Source: Terriglobia bacterium (GTDB lineage: Bacteria; Acidobacteriota; Terriglobia; Versatilivoradales; Versatilivoraceae). Taken from it: DNA of 64,000 nt. Shown here piece after piece: positions 17,144 to 26,150 of this stretch (positions are counted from its first letter, which is position 1; every line of letters begins with the position of its first letter). The translations under genes were made by a program, and so were the position numbers. The notes below the pieces were generated by a model. The model had not been told where the DNA came from. It made no database searches and saw only the letters and a program-made list of their open reading frames with translations. Location of the stretch: positions 26,571 to 90,570 of the forward strand of contig JAKUNG010000019.1 in NCBI GenBank assembly GCA_022452285.1. Direction: 5' to 3'.

Positions 17144-17980
17144 ATGGAGAAGTACGTTGGACAAGAATTCGGACTGCCATCTGGATTAGGTAAAAAGCTT
17201 TTAGGTGTCGTAGTGGTCATTGTTGTTTTGAGTGTGCTGGGTGGATCCTTTGGGACTGTGGGTGCAGGTGAGAGAGGTGTTTTACTTCGTTTTGGAGCTG
17301 TCACCGGAAAGATTCTTGATGAGGGACTCTATTTAAAAGTTCCTTTTATGGAAGATGTGGTTTTAATGTCTACTCAAATAATGAAATATACTGCTCCCGC
17401 AACCTCTTCAAGTCAGGATTTACAGGTGGTCAGTACCGAGGTCACATTAAATTATCAGTTAGATGGCAATCAAGTTGCAGAGATTTATCGTAGCTTGAGG
17501 AGAGATTATGAATATAGAGTAATTCAACCGTATATTCAGGAAGCTGTCAAATCAACCACGGCAAACTATAATGCCGAGGAATTAATCACACAAAGACCAG
17601 CCGTTAGGAATGCCCTTCAACAGGTAGTCTCCGAGCGTCTCAAGCCTCTTGGTATGAATGTGGTCCAGTTATCAATTACTGACTTTCAATTTTCATCGGC
17701 TTTTCAACAGGCAATTGAAGCTAAGGTTACAGCTGTACAGCAGGCTTTAGAGGCAGAGAATGCATTGCAGCGTGTAGAGTTTGAAGCCAAACAACAAGTT
17801 GCACGGGCAAGAGCTGAAGCTGAAGGATTGAGATTGCAGAAAGCAAATATAACTAAAGATTTGATCGAGCTGCGGAAAATTGAAGTTCAGGGAGCTGCAG
17901 TGGATAAATGGAATGGAGTGATGCCAACGGTCGTTACTAGTGGCGGTCCAGTTCCCATGCTAGATGTGTTTTCTAAGTAA
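17144..17980 (+). CDS. SPFH/prohibitin-family membrane protein (HflC-like)
   Basis: 278 residues. One N-terminal transmembrane helix (about 17-36) is followed by the SPFH/PHB domain (GAGERGVLLRFGAVTGKILDEG, then YIQEAVKSTTANYNAEELIT) and an Ala/Glu-rich coiled coil (about 190-240). This family forms large ring assemblies in the membrane that modulate FtsH or similar proteases. It is a single gene, not an hflK-hflC pair, which fits the bacterial prohibitin-like group better. AAGGAG precedes the ATG at good spacing. It ends in the usual Gly/Pro-rich tail. Confidence 0.9.
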   Translation: MEKYVGQEFGLPSGLGKKLLGVVVVIVVLSVLGGSFGTVGAGERGVLLRFGAVTGKILDEGLYLKVPFMEDVVLMSTQIMKYTAPATSSSQDLQVVSTEVTLNYQLDGNQVAEIYRSLRRDYEYRVIQPYIQEAVKSTTANYNAEELITQRPAVRNALQQVVSERLKPLGMNVVQLSITDFQFSSAFQQAIEAKVTAVQQALEAENALQRVEFEAKQQVARARAEAEGLRLQKANITKDLIELRKIEVQGAAVDKWNGVMPTVVTSGGPVPMLDVFSK

Positions 17981-18384
17981 AGGTCATTAAATAGTATAGA
18001 GCTAGTCCAAACGGATTATAATTTTCTTCTCCTTTAGGGTTTGTTCTTCAGTTTTATTCCTATTCTATTTTAAGCTGAATAGACATGTTTTGGGTTCATA
18101 GTAGTTAACTATGATCCTAAAAACATGTCTATTTCCTTAGTGGTCGTCTATAAGGTGCAGTGAGCTACCATATTGACGTGCAGTTTCTTGTTAAGGTTCT
18201 CAATGAGATGGCAATTGAAAGTAATGTCAAGAGCTGGTTGTATTTATTGACAAAACTCTACACAAAATTTACGTATTCTTAACAACTTCGTTTTCAGATT
18301 TGTCGTCTAATAGAGTAAGACATAACAAATAATTTTTTTGGGCTTTAGATAATGCCCAAAGTTTAAAATAAGGAGGTAAATCTC
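17981..18384. other. Intergenic region with a long hairpin
   Basis: About 400 bases with no credible gene. The main structure is the long inverted repeat at 18078-18133. The rest is AT-rich and should contain the promoter of the Spy-like gene; its ribosome site AGGAGGT (18371-18377) is very strong. Confidence 0.5.
18078..18133 (+). terminator. Long hairpin downstream of the SPFH gene
   Basis: Outer arms AATAGACATGTTTT and AAAACATGTCTATT are perfect complements over 14 bases. The stem continues inward through GG/CC and TCATAGT/ACTATGA to a 5-base loop, with one bulge and one mismatch, about 24 paired bases in all. It starts about 100 bases after the SPFH stop. T residues follow but are interrupted, so it may be a terminator or another RNA/DNA structure. 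Confidence 0.5.
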
Positions 18385-18984
18385 ATGAATTTGATCTCAA
18401 ACATAGCAAAGAAATGGGGTACAGTTTTTACTCTTTTAGTGGCTTTAGTTTTTTTGATGCAATCTGCCTTTGCCCAAAGGGATGGAAACATTCCTAGCTT
18501 TAAGGATGAAGAGCGCCGTGGTCCTGGTTTTCGTGGTGGACGTGTTAATAAAGGACCAGGAGGGTTTAAAGGCAAGAGAAAACGGGGATCAAGAGGACCT
18601 CGTCGTGGTGGATTTGGTAAGGATGCTATGATGAGTGACCTGATGATTGAATATCTTGGAATAACAGAGGCTCAGTTAGCTGATATGCAAACTTTTAAAA
18701 GAGCAGCTGCTGAACAATCCAGGCCCATCCATGAACAAATTAGAAACAATAAACGAACTTTGAGACGAGCAATGGCTGCTGGAGACATGGTACAGATTGA
18801 TACTCTGGCTGCTCAGCTAGGTCAGCTTCAGGGTCAACTTATAGCTATTGGCAGTAAGGCTAGAGTGGAAATAGGCAATGTATTAACAGTTGAGCAAAAA
18901 GATAAAAAGAAGCAATTAGGAGAGAAACGAAAGTCTAGAATGAAAAGTCGTAGGGGGAAATTTAGAGAAGGTTTAAGAAAGTAG
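18385..18984 (+). CDS. Periplasmic Spy/CpxP-like protein with an RG-rich linker
   Basis: 199 residues. The signal peptide ends at SAFAQ (about residue 31). A very basic, Gly/Arg-rich segment follows (about 43-77: RRGPGFRGGRV, then KGKRKRGSRGPRRGGFG). The C-terminal 120 residues are helical with the LTxxQ-family pattern (LGITEAQLADMQTFKRAAAEQ and VLTVEQKDKKKQL), as in Spy, CpxP and heavy-metal resistance sensors, which act as periplasmic chaperones or metal sensors. The basic linker is unusual for that family. A perfect AGGAGGT site precedes the ATG and a strong terminator follows, so it is probably transcribed alone and well expressed. Confidence 0.8.
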   Translation: MNLISNIAKKWGTVFTLLVALVFLMQSAFAQRDGNIPSFKDEERRGPGFRGGRVNKGPGGFKGKRKRGSRGPRRGGFGKDAMMSDLMIEYLGITEAQLADMQTFKRAAAEQSRPIHEQIRNNKRTLRRAMAAGDMVQIDTLAAQLGQLQGQLIAIGSKARVEIGNVLTVEQKDKKKQLGEKRKSRMKSRRGKFREGLRK

Positions 18985-19061
18985 TTTAAAAAGAAGCTAA
19001 TAATAATCAGGAACATCAATTATTAAGCAGGGATTATTCTCAGAGTCGTTTGTTAGAATGC

Positions 19062-19111
19062 CGGTAGCTATTAAGCTAAGTTAGATCTTAATAGCTACCG
19101 ATATCTTTTTT
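19062..19111 (+). terminator. Rho-independent terminator of the Spy-like gene
   Basis: Perfect 14-bp stem CGGTAGCTATTAAG/CTTAATAGCTACCG with an 11-base loop, followed within a few bases by seven T residues. It is the clearest intrinsic terminator in the window. Confidence 0.88.
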
Positions 19112-19194
19112 AGAAGAAATGAAGTGGTTCAAGAATCAATATTTTGTAGGATTCCTTCCAAACTAAAGTAAAAAATAGACAAAATGAGGTTTCA

Positions 19195-20871
19195 TTGCTA
19201 ACACTAGGTGAAACTAATGCCTACCAGAGACGGAATGACTTAGATGCTCTCCGCACCTTTGCGATGCTGTTGGGAATTGTATTGCATGCTGGTTTATCAT
19301 TTGCAAATGTTCCTTGGGTAGTACAAGACATACAGCGAAACGATGTATTTAGCATCTTATTCGCGGCTATCCATGGTTTTCGGATGCCCTTATTTTTTGT
19401 GATGAGTGGTTTTTTTACCGCTATGCTTTGGAAAAACTTTGGATTAAAGAAGTTAGTGAAACATCGAATTCGCCGCATATTAGTTCCCCTTTTATTAGGA
19501 CTTATTACTGTTATTCCTCTCCAAAATTGGATTATTGGCTTAGCTTTAGAAAAATCTTTTAAAAATAAAAGAGAGATAGGAGCTACTAGCAATACAGAAT
19601 CTAATATCTGGATAGATGCTAAATTAGGCAATCTTAATGGAATTGATCGACACCTGACTAAGGGAGTAGATATTAATGCCTTAGATAGAAGATTAGGAAT
19701 AACTCCTTTGTGTTTGGCTTCAAGTTCTGGGGAAATAGAAGCAGTCCAGTTCATGATTCAAAAAAATGCTGAGGTAAACAGAAAAAATAGTGATGGTGGA
19801 ACTCCTTTGCATTGTGCGGCTATTTTTGGTCGAATCCAACTTGTTGATCTCCTAGTTAAGAATGGTGCAGATGTTAATGTCAGGACTAATGAAGGACTCA
19901 CAGCGATAGATGCTGCTCAGCTTGATATGCGCACAACCTTGTTTGTGGCAGGCATTTTAGACATTGAATTGGATGGGCAAAAAATTAAGGAAAATAAACA
20001 AAGAACTATAGAGATGTTAGAAAAACAGGGTTCTAAGTTAACCAAAGGTAGACCTATTCAAAAGGGAGGGCAGATTAAAAAGAAATCGGACAACTTATGG
20101 GTCGGTTTAATGTATACGCCGGTGTTACATCACCTCTGGTTTCTATGGCACCTTACTTGGCTCCTTTCATTTTTTGTTTTGATGATCCTAGTTGTTCAGT
20201 GGTTGCCATCACTAAAATATCCTGAGTGGTTAATGTCATTATCAGGATGGTATTTATTATTGGTTCCATTAACAATGATTTTTCAGTCATTTATGGGATC
20301 TGGTGGCAAAGTGTCAAGTTTTGGACCAGATCTTTCAGCTGGGATTCTACCCATACCGCATGTTCTGGGATTTTATGCCCTCTTTTTTGGTTTCGGCATT
20401 ATTTACCATGTCTGTGATGGCTTTGACAGACAAATTAGTAAAGGATGGTGGATAACCTTGCTAATTGGATTATTTGTCATCTTCCCATTTGGATTAGCTA
20501 CTACTTTTCAGTTAGATGGCAATTCTAAAATTAACTCTTTTCTTTCAGTCCTCTTCCAAGCGACATACACATGGATGATGATTTTTGGTTTAATGGGTAT
20601 GTTTAGGAAATTTTTCTCCAAGACAAGTAAAAACATACGTTATTTGTCTGATGCCTCATATTGGCTTTATTTGATGCACTTGCCTCTAATTATTCTAAGT
20701 CAAATAATAATCCAAGAATGGGAATTTCCAGCTACCCTTAAATTCTTACTAATCTGTACAGTCATTACTGCCTTTTTGCTATTGATATATCAAAACTTAG
20801 TCCGATATAGCTGGTTGGGTGCTTTACTGAATGGACGACGAAACCTAAAATCTAATCCAAAAATAGACTAA
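19195..20871 (+). CDS. Acyltransferase-3 membrane protein with inserted ankyrin repeats
   Basis: 558 residues. The N-terminal part is an acyltransferase-3 (OatA/MdoC-type) membrane domain with the conserved Arg20 and His31 (DALRTFAMLLGIVLHAG) and FFVMSGFF. It is interrupted at about 135-275 by three ankyrin repeats (GITPLCLASSSGEIEAVQFM; GGTPLHCAAIFGRIQLVDLL; EGLTAIDAAQLDM). The membrane domain then resumes (HHLWFLWHLTWLLSFFVLM) and ends with YWLYLMHLPLIIL. This family moves acyl groups onto extracytoplasmic glycans. The start is TTG, with GAGGT four bases upstream; no ATG is available before the first helix. It stands alone between a terminator and a convergent gene. Confidence 0.88.
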   Translation: MLTLGETNAYQRRNDLDALRTFAMLLGIVLHAGLSFANVPWVVQDIQRNDVFSILFAAIHGFRMPLFFVMSGFFTAMLWKNFGLKKLVKHRIRRILVPLLLGLITVIPLQNWIIGLALEKSFKNKREIGATSNTESNIWIDAKLGNLNGIDRHLTKGVDINALDRRLGITPLCLASSSGEIEAVQFMIQKNAEVNRKNSDGGTPLHCAAIFGRIQLVDLLVKNGADVNVRTNEGLTAIDAAQLDMRTTLFVAGILDIELDGQKIKENKQRTIEMLEKQGSKLTKGRPIQKGGQIKKKSDNLWVGLMYTPVLHHLWFLWHLTWLLSFFVLMILVVQWLPSLKYPEWLMSLSGWYLLLVPLTMIFQSFMGSGGKVSSFGPDLSAGILPIPHVLGFYALFFGFGIIYHVCDGFDRQISKGWWITLLIGLFVIFPFGLATTFQLDGNSKINSFLSVLFQATYTWMMIFGLMGMFRKFFSKTSKNIRYLSDASYWLYLMHLPLIILSQIIIQEWEFPATLKFLLICTVITAFLLLIYQNLVRYSWLGALLNGRRNLKSNPKID

Positions 20872-20887
20872 CTAAAATTAAGATTCC

Positions 20888-20921
20888 ATCCTATATTCTG
20901 AAAAATATTAATAGATAGGAT
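20888..20921. terminator. Possible terminator between convergent genes
   Basis: ATCCTAT and ATAGGAT pair across a 20-base AT-rich loop, just after the acyltransferase stop and before the convergent secreted protein gene. T residues follow on the plus strand. Weak. Confidence 0.3.
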
Positions 20922-21048
20922 TTGATGGCTTTGAATTGCGCTAGAGGATTGTTTTTGAAATATATCGATAAGAAAACTAGGGAAAAACATTAATGCTAGT
21001 TAACCTCCACCATATTGGCTTGGTTCAGTTGAAAGAACAACTAAATAG

Positions 21049-21621
21049 TCATGACTTTTTATTCTTACGTTTTGCCTTGTTCTTACGTTTTGCCATCTTT
21101 TCAACACGTTTTTTTAGTTCCTTGATAATTTGTTTAACTTTACTGTCTTTACCCTTGTCTTTGAGTTTGGCACGTCTTGAGTCTGCCCATATTATCTCAT
21201 CTGTAGTTCTGTCAATGATATGAACGTATGTTGTAGTTTCCTTTAGAAGCTTTGATGAACCAGATGCCCTCCCAAGTCCTGCAGAAATTTTTGGAGTCCC
21301 AGGCAATACTGGAACAGGAAGACTAGGGAGATTGCCACCAGCACTTACGGCACTACCCTTCATTTTGTAACCACTAATTTCTGCTTTGTTAGAGATCACA
21401 AAAACCAGATCTGCTTCATCAGCATCATGAATGATGCGGTATCTACCCCATTTCATAAGAACGGTATAAACTTTATCAGAAAGAGCCAAAATGCCAGTTT
21501 GGTTAACTATTGCAACACTTGTTGCATCTAAGAATATTGGAGAGGGTGGCATTTTTTTGTCGCGGCCCAAAGAAACTGAACAAAGAAACAGCCATAAAAG
21601 ACAAACTAGAAATTTATTCAT
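21049..21621 (-). CDS. Secreted protein of unknown function with Lys-rich tail
   Basis: 190 residues. Signal peptide at about 1-19 (LLWLFLCSVSLGRD). The domain that follows has an alpha/beta pattern with an NQTG segment, KWGRYRIIHDADEADLVFVI and TTYVHIIDRTTDEIIWAD. This suggests a lipoprotein-assembly or pseudo-nucleotidase-like fold of the kind where a value is compared across strands (CsgG/DUF4136-like), but I cannot name it. The last 40 residues are extremely Lys/Arg-rich and probably bind an anionic surface or nucleic acid. Convergent with the acyltransferase; a 12-bp inverted repeat lies 73-109 bases upstream of its start. Confidence 0.65.
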   Translation of the reverse strand: MNKFLVCLLWLFLCSVSLGRDKKMPPSPIFLDATSVAIVNQTGILALSDKVYTVLMKWGRYRIIHDADEADLVFVISNKAEISGYKMKGSAVSAGGNLPSLPVPVLPGTPKISAGLGRASGSSKLLKETTTYVHIIDRTTDEIIWADSRRAKLKDKGKDSKVKQIIKELKKRVEKMAKRKNKAKRKNKKS

Positions 21622-21693
21622 GAAGAAATTCCATTTCGTTGTGAAAACGAACTTTGTTTTGACTGCCTTAATTCCATTATTGATTAAATTCTA

Positions 21694-21730
21694 ATTCTCT
21701 AAAAAGAATATTGAAAAGTTTTTAGAGAAT
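21694..21730. terminator. Inverted repeat downstream of the DUF1501 gene
   Basis: ATTCTCTAAAAA and TTTTTAGAGAAT are perfect 12-base complements separated by 13 bases. It lies about 93 bases after the DUF1501 stop (minus strand) and upstream of the secreted protein start. It could end the DUF1549-DUF1501 transcript or serve the next gene as an operator. Confidence 0.45.
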
Positions 21731-21822
21731 CCTGAAAAATTCTGATTGCGACTAAGAATTCAAACACTCTTTTTCTATCCACTGAGAGAAAGTATGTATT
21801 TTCAAAAATGAAGGTATAATTA

Positions 21823-23256
21823 TTAAGCTAAAATTTCTTTTATTACTCTTCCATGAACATCTGTTAGTCGAAAGTCCCGGCCACTATATCGGTATGTCAG
21901 TCTTTCATGGTCAAAGCCTAGCAGATTTAAGATTGTCGCATGTAGGTCGTGAGGATGGACTTTATTTTCAACGGCCCTAAACCCAAAGTCATCTGTACTT
22001 CCATAGGTCATTCCTCCTTTTACACCGCCACCTGCCATCCAAACCGAGTAACCCCAATGGTTATGGTCTCGTCCATTTTGAACAATGCTGGCTCCACTAG
22101 TTTCGACTGCAGGAGTACGACCAAATTCACTTCCACAGACTACAAGGGTATCTTCAAAAAGTCCACGCTCCTTCAAGTCATGAAGCAAGGCTGCCATCGC
22201 AGGGTCAGCTTCACGAGCTAGCTTTTGATGAGCCATGATATCGTAGTGGCTATCCCAGGGCTGGCCTGTCCCAAAATAAACTTGAACCATTCGAACTCCT
22301 CGTTCAACCAGACGTAATGCCATAAGACAGCCTCTAGCAAAGTCCCCCTGACCATACCTTTTTATGGTCGCTGCTGTTTCTTTAGAGAGGTCGAAAACTT
22401 CGGGAGCTTCAGCCTGCATCCGATAAGCAATTTCCATTGCATGGATACTACCTTCCAATTGAGGATCATCTGGGCGTTTCTGGCCATGAAGATTATTTAG
22501 TTGTCCAAGCAAATCAAGTTGCTGACGCTGCTGAGCCGGGGTAACATGTTGATTTTGAATGTCTTGAATAAGTTTTTCAGGAGTTCTCTCGTTATTGGGT
22601 ATCCGAGTACCTTGGTATACGGCAGGGAGAAATGCTGAGTTCCATAGAGAAGTGCCTCCAGTAGGAGGGCCTCCAGAAGGGCATAGAACAATGAATCCAG
22701 GTAAATTCTGATTTTCTGTCCCTAAACCATAGGTTATCCAGGAACCTACGGAAGGACGACCTGGTTGAAGGTGCCCGGAATTCATTAAAAACATTCCTGG
22801 ACCATGGTTAGGAACATCAGTATACATAGACCGAATCACACAAATATCATCAATATGTTCAGCCACTTTAGAAAAAAGTTCACTGACCTCAATCCCACTT
22901 TGACCATATTTTTTGAACTGGAAAGGTGATCTCATAAGATTACCAGTTTTACGTTCAGTTTTGAGATATTCCCCTGGCATTGGTTGTCCATCATATTTTG
23001 TTAACATTGGTTTGGGGTCAAAAGTATCAACTTCTGAAAGACCTCCATTCATAAAGAGGTAGATGACCCGTTTCGCTTTGGCGGGGAAGTGAGTTGCCTT
23101 AATGGCCAAAGGATTACTCGGATTGGAGGCTGAATCTGCTAGGAAGCCAGAATTTTCGAGCAGACTAGCATAACCATACATTCCAAAGCCACCACCTATC
23201 ATATGCAGTAGGTCACGACGGTTAATAAAAGGATTATTAGATTTTGTATTTGTCAC
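21823..23256 (-). CDS. DUF1501 protein with Tat-type leader
   Basis: 477 residues. The N-terminus NRRDLLHMIGGGFG is a twin-arginine-type signal, so the protein is probably exported folded. The body is a DUF1501 domain, related to the alkaline phosphatase/sulfatase fold: VIYLFMNGGLSEVDTFDPKP near residue 65, PNHGPGMFLMNSGH, and the C-terminal CGSEFGRTPAVE and GRDHNHWGYSVWMAGGG. The biochemical role is unknown. The start is GTG. It lies 23 bases after the DUF1549/DUF1553 gene, the usual partner in Planctomycetes, Verrucomicrobia and relatives. Two other DUF1501 genes are in this window. Confidence 0.9.
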   Translation of the reverse strand: MTNTKSNNPFINRRDLLHMIGGGFGMYGYASLLENSGFLADSASNPSNPLAIKATHFPAKAKRVIYLFMNGGLSEVDTFDPKPMLTKYDGQPMPGEYLKTERKTGNLMRSPFQFKKYGQSGIEVSELFSKVAEHIDDICVIRSMYTDVPNHGPGMFLMNSGHLQPGRPSVGSWITYGLGTENQNLPGFIVLCPSGGPPTGGTSLWNSAFLPAVYQGTRIPNNERTPEKLIQDIQNQHVTPAQQRQQLDLLGQLNNLHGQKRPDDPQLEGSIHAMEIAYRMQAEAPEVFDLSKETAATIKRYGQGDFARGCLMALRLVERGVRMVQVYFGTGQPWDSHYDIMAHQKLAREADPAMAALLHDLKERGLFEDTLVVCGSEFGRTPAVETSGASIVQNGRDHNHWGYSVWMAGGGVKGGMTYGSTDDFGFRAVENKVHPHDLHATILNLLGFDHERLTYRYSGRDFRLTDVHGRVIKEILA

Positions 23257-23279
23257 GTCTTGTCTTCTTTTTTAACTAG

Positions 23280-26150
23280 TCAATCAATGAAAAAGAACTC
23301 ATTTGAACTCATAAGGGTCTGTAAATATTGTTGTAAGACAACTAATTGATCATTACTTTGATGATTATTGGCATTAATAAAATTCATAGCCAGTGTAATT
23401 TCATTGGACGACGGTTTTCGACCAAACATAAGTTGGTAGACTGAATCAATCGTCTGTGAACCAATGGGTTTACCATCTACGCTGAAAGTCTTAGCAAGAA
23501 TCCCAGCTTGATTCCATACCAAGTCACTATTAAGGAAAAAAAGTCTCTGTGAAGGGATATTTGTGACCAATCTTTGCTGGCTGCTCAAACTAGGGTCTGG
23601 AAAATCAAAAAGTGTTAATACATTGGCCACTTTAGACCGCTTAACTTGTCCGTAAACTGTTCGACGACTTTCATCCTTTGACAGATTTACTGAGGTCCCC
23701 CCAATACTCGAATTCATTCTGCCAGACACTGACAAAATAGAATCGCGCAAAGATTCAGCATCTAATCTACGTCGATTAGTCCGCCAAAGCCAACGATTTT
23801 CTGGATCTTTAGCATGATGAACTGCAGAATGCTGGCTACTTTGTTGATAAGTAGCTGAATGTAGAATTTCTCTGTGTAGGGCTTTTATTGAATAATTATG
23901 TTGGATAAACTGATGGGTAAGGTATTCAAGTAGTTTTGGATGAGAAGGAAACTCTCCTAAACGTCCGAAATTACTAGGAGTCCTCACAATGCCCTGGCCG
24001 AAGTGGTGTTGCCAGACTCGATTGACTATTACTCGAGCTGTTAAAGGTTGGTTAGCAATTGATTCAGCAAGTTGCAAACGGCCGCTTCCAATTTTGAATG
24101 GTTTAGGCTTTTCTTTAGTCAGGACGGTAAGGAATTTTCTAGGAGTCTTTGCTCCCAAAACATAGGGATTGCCTCGAATATGGACCTGTGAGTCCTGAGG
24201 GCTTGGGGAATCGGTCATTCCATGAGTGTAAAGGTATTTTGGAGGTTCACTTTTTTTTAGACTCTCTAGCTGACTGCGCAATGTGTCTAAATATATTTTC
24301 CATTCCCCTTCTAAAAATCTTTCCAGTTTTTTACCTTGAAGTCGAAACAGGCCATATTCTTCTTTCATGAAACTGTTTGTAAGGTCTGTATTTCCAAAGA
24401 GGTCAAGCCACAAAATGTATTTTTCTCTATTGATAGGTTCAATCGATATCTCACAGATACCACAGCCTGCTTCGGGAAGAAATCCATTGGGAAGATAAGC
24501 AACATTGAGATTTTTCTTTGGTTTGTTTGATTCCAAGATGATTTTATTTTTCTCATCTTGAATTTTTTTTTCAGAGAAGATGGTCAAAGCTAATGACTGA
24601 AAGTCAGCAGCTATTGTTTGCACCTGTTCTAAGGATCCACCCTCAGTTCTTAGCTTGTCCCACTTTTTAAGATAGGGATGTAGTCTTTCATCACTTGTTA
24701 AATATTTAAACCACCCTTCCAATAGCTCCTGATCTATTTCTTCAGACTGGGCTAGTGTTGAAAAAGAAAGGTCAGGATTATTTAGTATTTTCCAAGTAGC
24801 AATCAGATACCGAGAGGTTTTCCATGCTAACATTTCACTGAGTTGGATGGACTGTTGGTTAAGGAAATCTTTTATCGAGGATTCCAGACCTTTTAATTTT
24901 TCTTTATGTTCTTTATAAGCTTCTACTACTTCAGGGGGAGAAAGTGGGTATTCTTTATATATGGTACTAGCCATAATTCCATCTAAAGCCCAGTAGTCCT
25001 CAAAAGCAATTGGATCATACTTGTGATCGTGGCACCTAGCACAACCTACTGTCAATCCTAGGAATCCACGAGTGATTGCATCAATACGGTCAAAACGTTC
25101 ATCAGCCCGGGCCTGAGGAGGTTCAAGAACGTTATAATACCAGATACCTAGACCTAAAAATCCTGTTCCTGCCAATAGCTGTTCTCGGTTTTTTGTCTGT
25201 AGTAGGTCCCCAGCAATTTGTGATTTAACAAAAAGATCAAAAGGCATGTCATTGTTAAAGGCCTCAATTACCCAATCTCTATAACGCCAAGCATTGAGGT
25301 ATTCCGAATTTCCTTCCGGTCCAAAGATATCATCTTCGGCATATCGAGCAACGTCTAGCCAATGTCGTCCCCAGCGTTCTCCATAGTGCGGAGAGCTTAA
25401 TAGTCGATCCACCAATTTTGTCCATGCTTGTGGCGACTTATCATTCAGGAAGACCTCAATTTCTGAAGGTGTTGGAGGTAATCCTATGAGATCAAAAGTA
25501 ATTCGTCGGATTAATTCGTTCTTCGTAGCTAGTTGAGATGGATTAAGATTTACTGCTTCGAGCTGTGCCAAGATAAAATAGTCAATCGAAGATTGAGGCC
25601 ATTTTTTATCTTCTATCCTTGGTAACTGGGGTAATTGTACGGGTTGAAAAGCCCAATAATTCTTATCATTTTCTGAGATAGTAAATGTTTGGTTGTTTTC
25701 ATTGGACGGTATACTGCTAATGGGATTTTCTGGCCAGGGAGCTCCAATTTTAATCCAATGGGTCAAGTCTAATATTTCGTGATCTTTTAGTTTCTCACCA
25801 AGTGGCATACGTAATCGCTGGTGACTATGATCTATGACTTGAATGAGTAAGCTTTTTTCTGGTTTTCCCGGTACTATGGCGGGCCCCAATGTTCCACCTT
25901 GGATCAATCCATCACGGGAATCTAAGCGGAGTCCACTACTAATTACTTCACTGTGACAGCTATAACATTTATTTATTAGCAATGGGCGAATTCGAACTTC
26001 AAAGAAATCATTGGAATCTTGAGATAGTAATGGAGTTTTACCAAAAAAGGGAATCATCATAATTCCAACAAGTATTGGGCATACTTTTCCAGCAAAAGAG
26101 AAATGTAGTCTGGAATTTTTATTTGAAAACTTATTAATTAATAAAGACAT
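23280..26150 (-). CDS. Cytochrome-like DUF1549/DUF1553 protein (PSCyt1/PSD1)
   Basis: 956 residues with an N-terminal hydrophobic leader. A Planctomycete-type cytochrome C domain (PSCyt1) shows one CxxCH haem-like motif, CYSCHSE, at residues 62-66. It is followed by DUF1549 (LIRRITFDLIGLPPTPSEIEVFL, then GCARCHDHKYDPI) and C-terminal DUF1553 (LARVIVNRVWQHHFGQGIVRTPSNFGRL begins ARVIVNRVWQ; then RLDAESLRDSIL). It is probably periplasmic and redox-linked. Function unknown; genes of this type are often near sulfatases or glycoside hydrolases. First gene of the pair with DUF1501. Confidence 0.92.
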   Translation of the reverse strand: MSLLINKFSNKNSRLHFSFAGKVCPILVGIMMIPFFGKTPLLSQDSNDFFEVRIRPLLINKCYSCHSEVISSGLRLDSRDGLIQGGTLGPAIVPGKPEKSLLIQVIDHSHQRLRMPLGEKLKDHEILDLTHWIKIGAPWPENPISSIPSNENNQTFTISENDKNYWAFQPVQLPQLPRIEDKKWPQSSIDYFILAQLEAVNLNPSQLATKNELIRRITFDLIGLPPTPSEIEVFLNDKSPQAWTKLVDRLLSSPHYGERWGRHWLDVARYAEDDIFGPEGNSEYLNAWRYRDWVIEAFNNDMPFDLFVKSQIAGDLLQTKNREQLLAGTGFLGLGIWYYNVLEPPQARADERFDRIDAITRGFLGLTVGCARCHDHKYDPIAFEDYWALDGIMASTIYKEYPLSPPEVVEAYKEHKEKLKGLESSIKDFLNQQSIQLSEMLAWKTSRYLIATWKILNNPDLSFSTLAQSEEIDQELLEGWFKYLTSDERLHPYLKKWDKLRTEGGSLEQVQTIAADFQSLALTIFSEKKIQDEKNKIILESNKPKKNLNVAYLPNGFLPEAGCGICEISIEPINREKYILWLDLFGNTDLTNSFMKEEYGLFRLQGKKLERFLEGEWKIYLDTLRSQLESLKKSEPPKYLYTHGMTDSPSPQDSQVHIRGNPYVLGAKTPRKFLTVLTKEKPKPFKIGSGRLQLAESIANQPLTARVIVNRVWQHHFGQGIVRTPSNFGRLGEFPSHPKLLEYLTHQFIQHNYSIKALHREILHSATYQQSSQHSAVHHAKDPENRWLWRTNRRRLDAESLRDSILSVSGRMNSSIGGTSVNLSKDESRRTVYGQVKRSKVANVLTLFDFPDPSLSSQQRLVTNIPSQRLFFLNSDLVWNQAGILAKTFSVDGKPIGSQTIDSVYQLMFGRKPSSNEITLAMNFINANNHQSNDQLVVLQQYLQTLMSSNEFFFID

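Noticed and set aside
20993-21223. 76-residue plus ORF at the end of the acyltransferase
   Set aside because: It is the antisense shadow of the secreted-protein gene at 21049-21621, which has a signal peptide and better composition.
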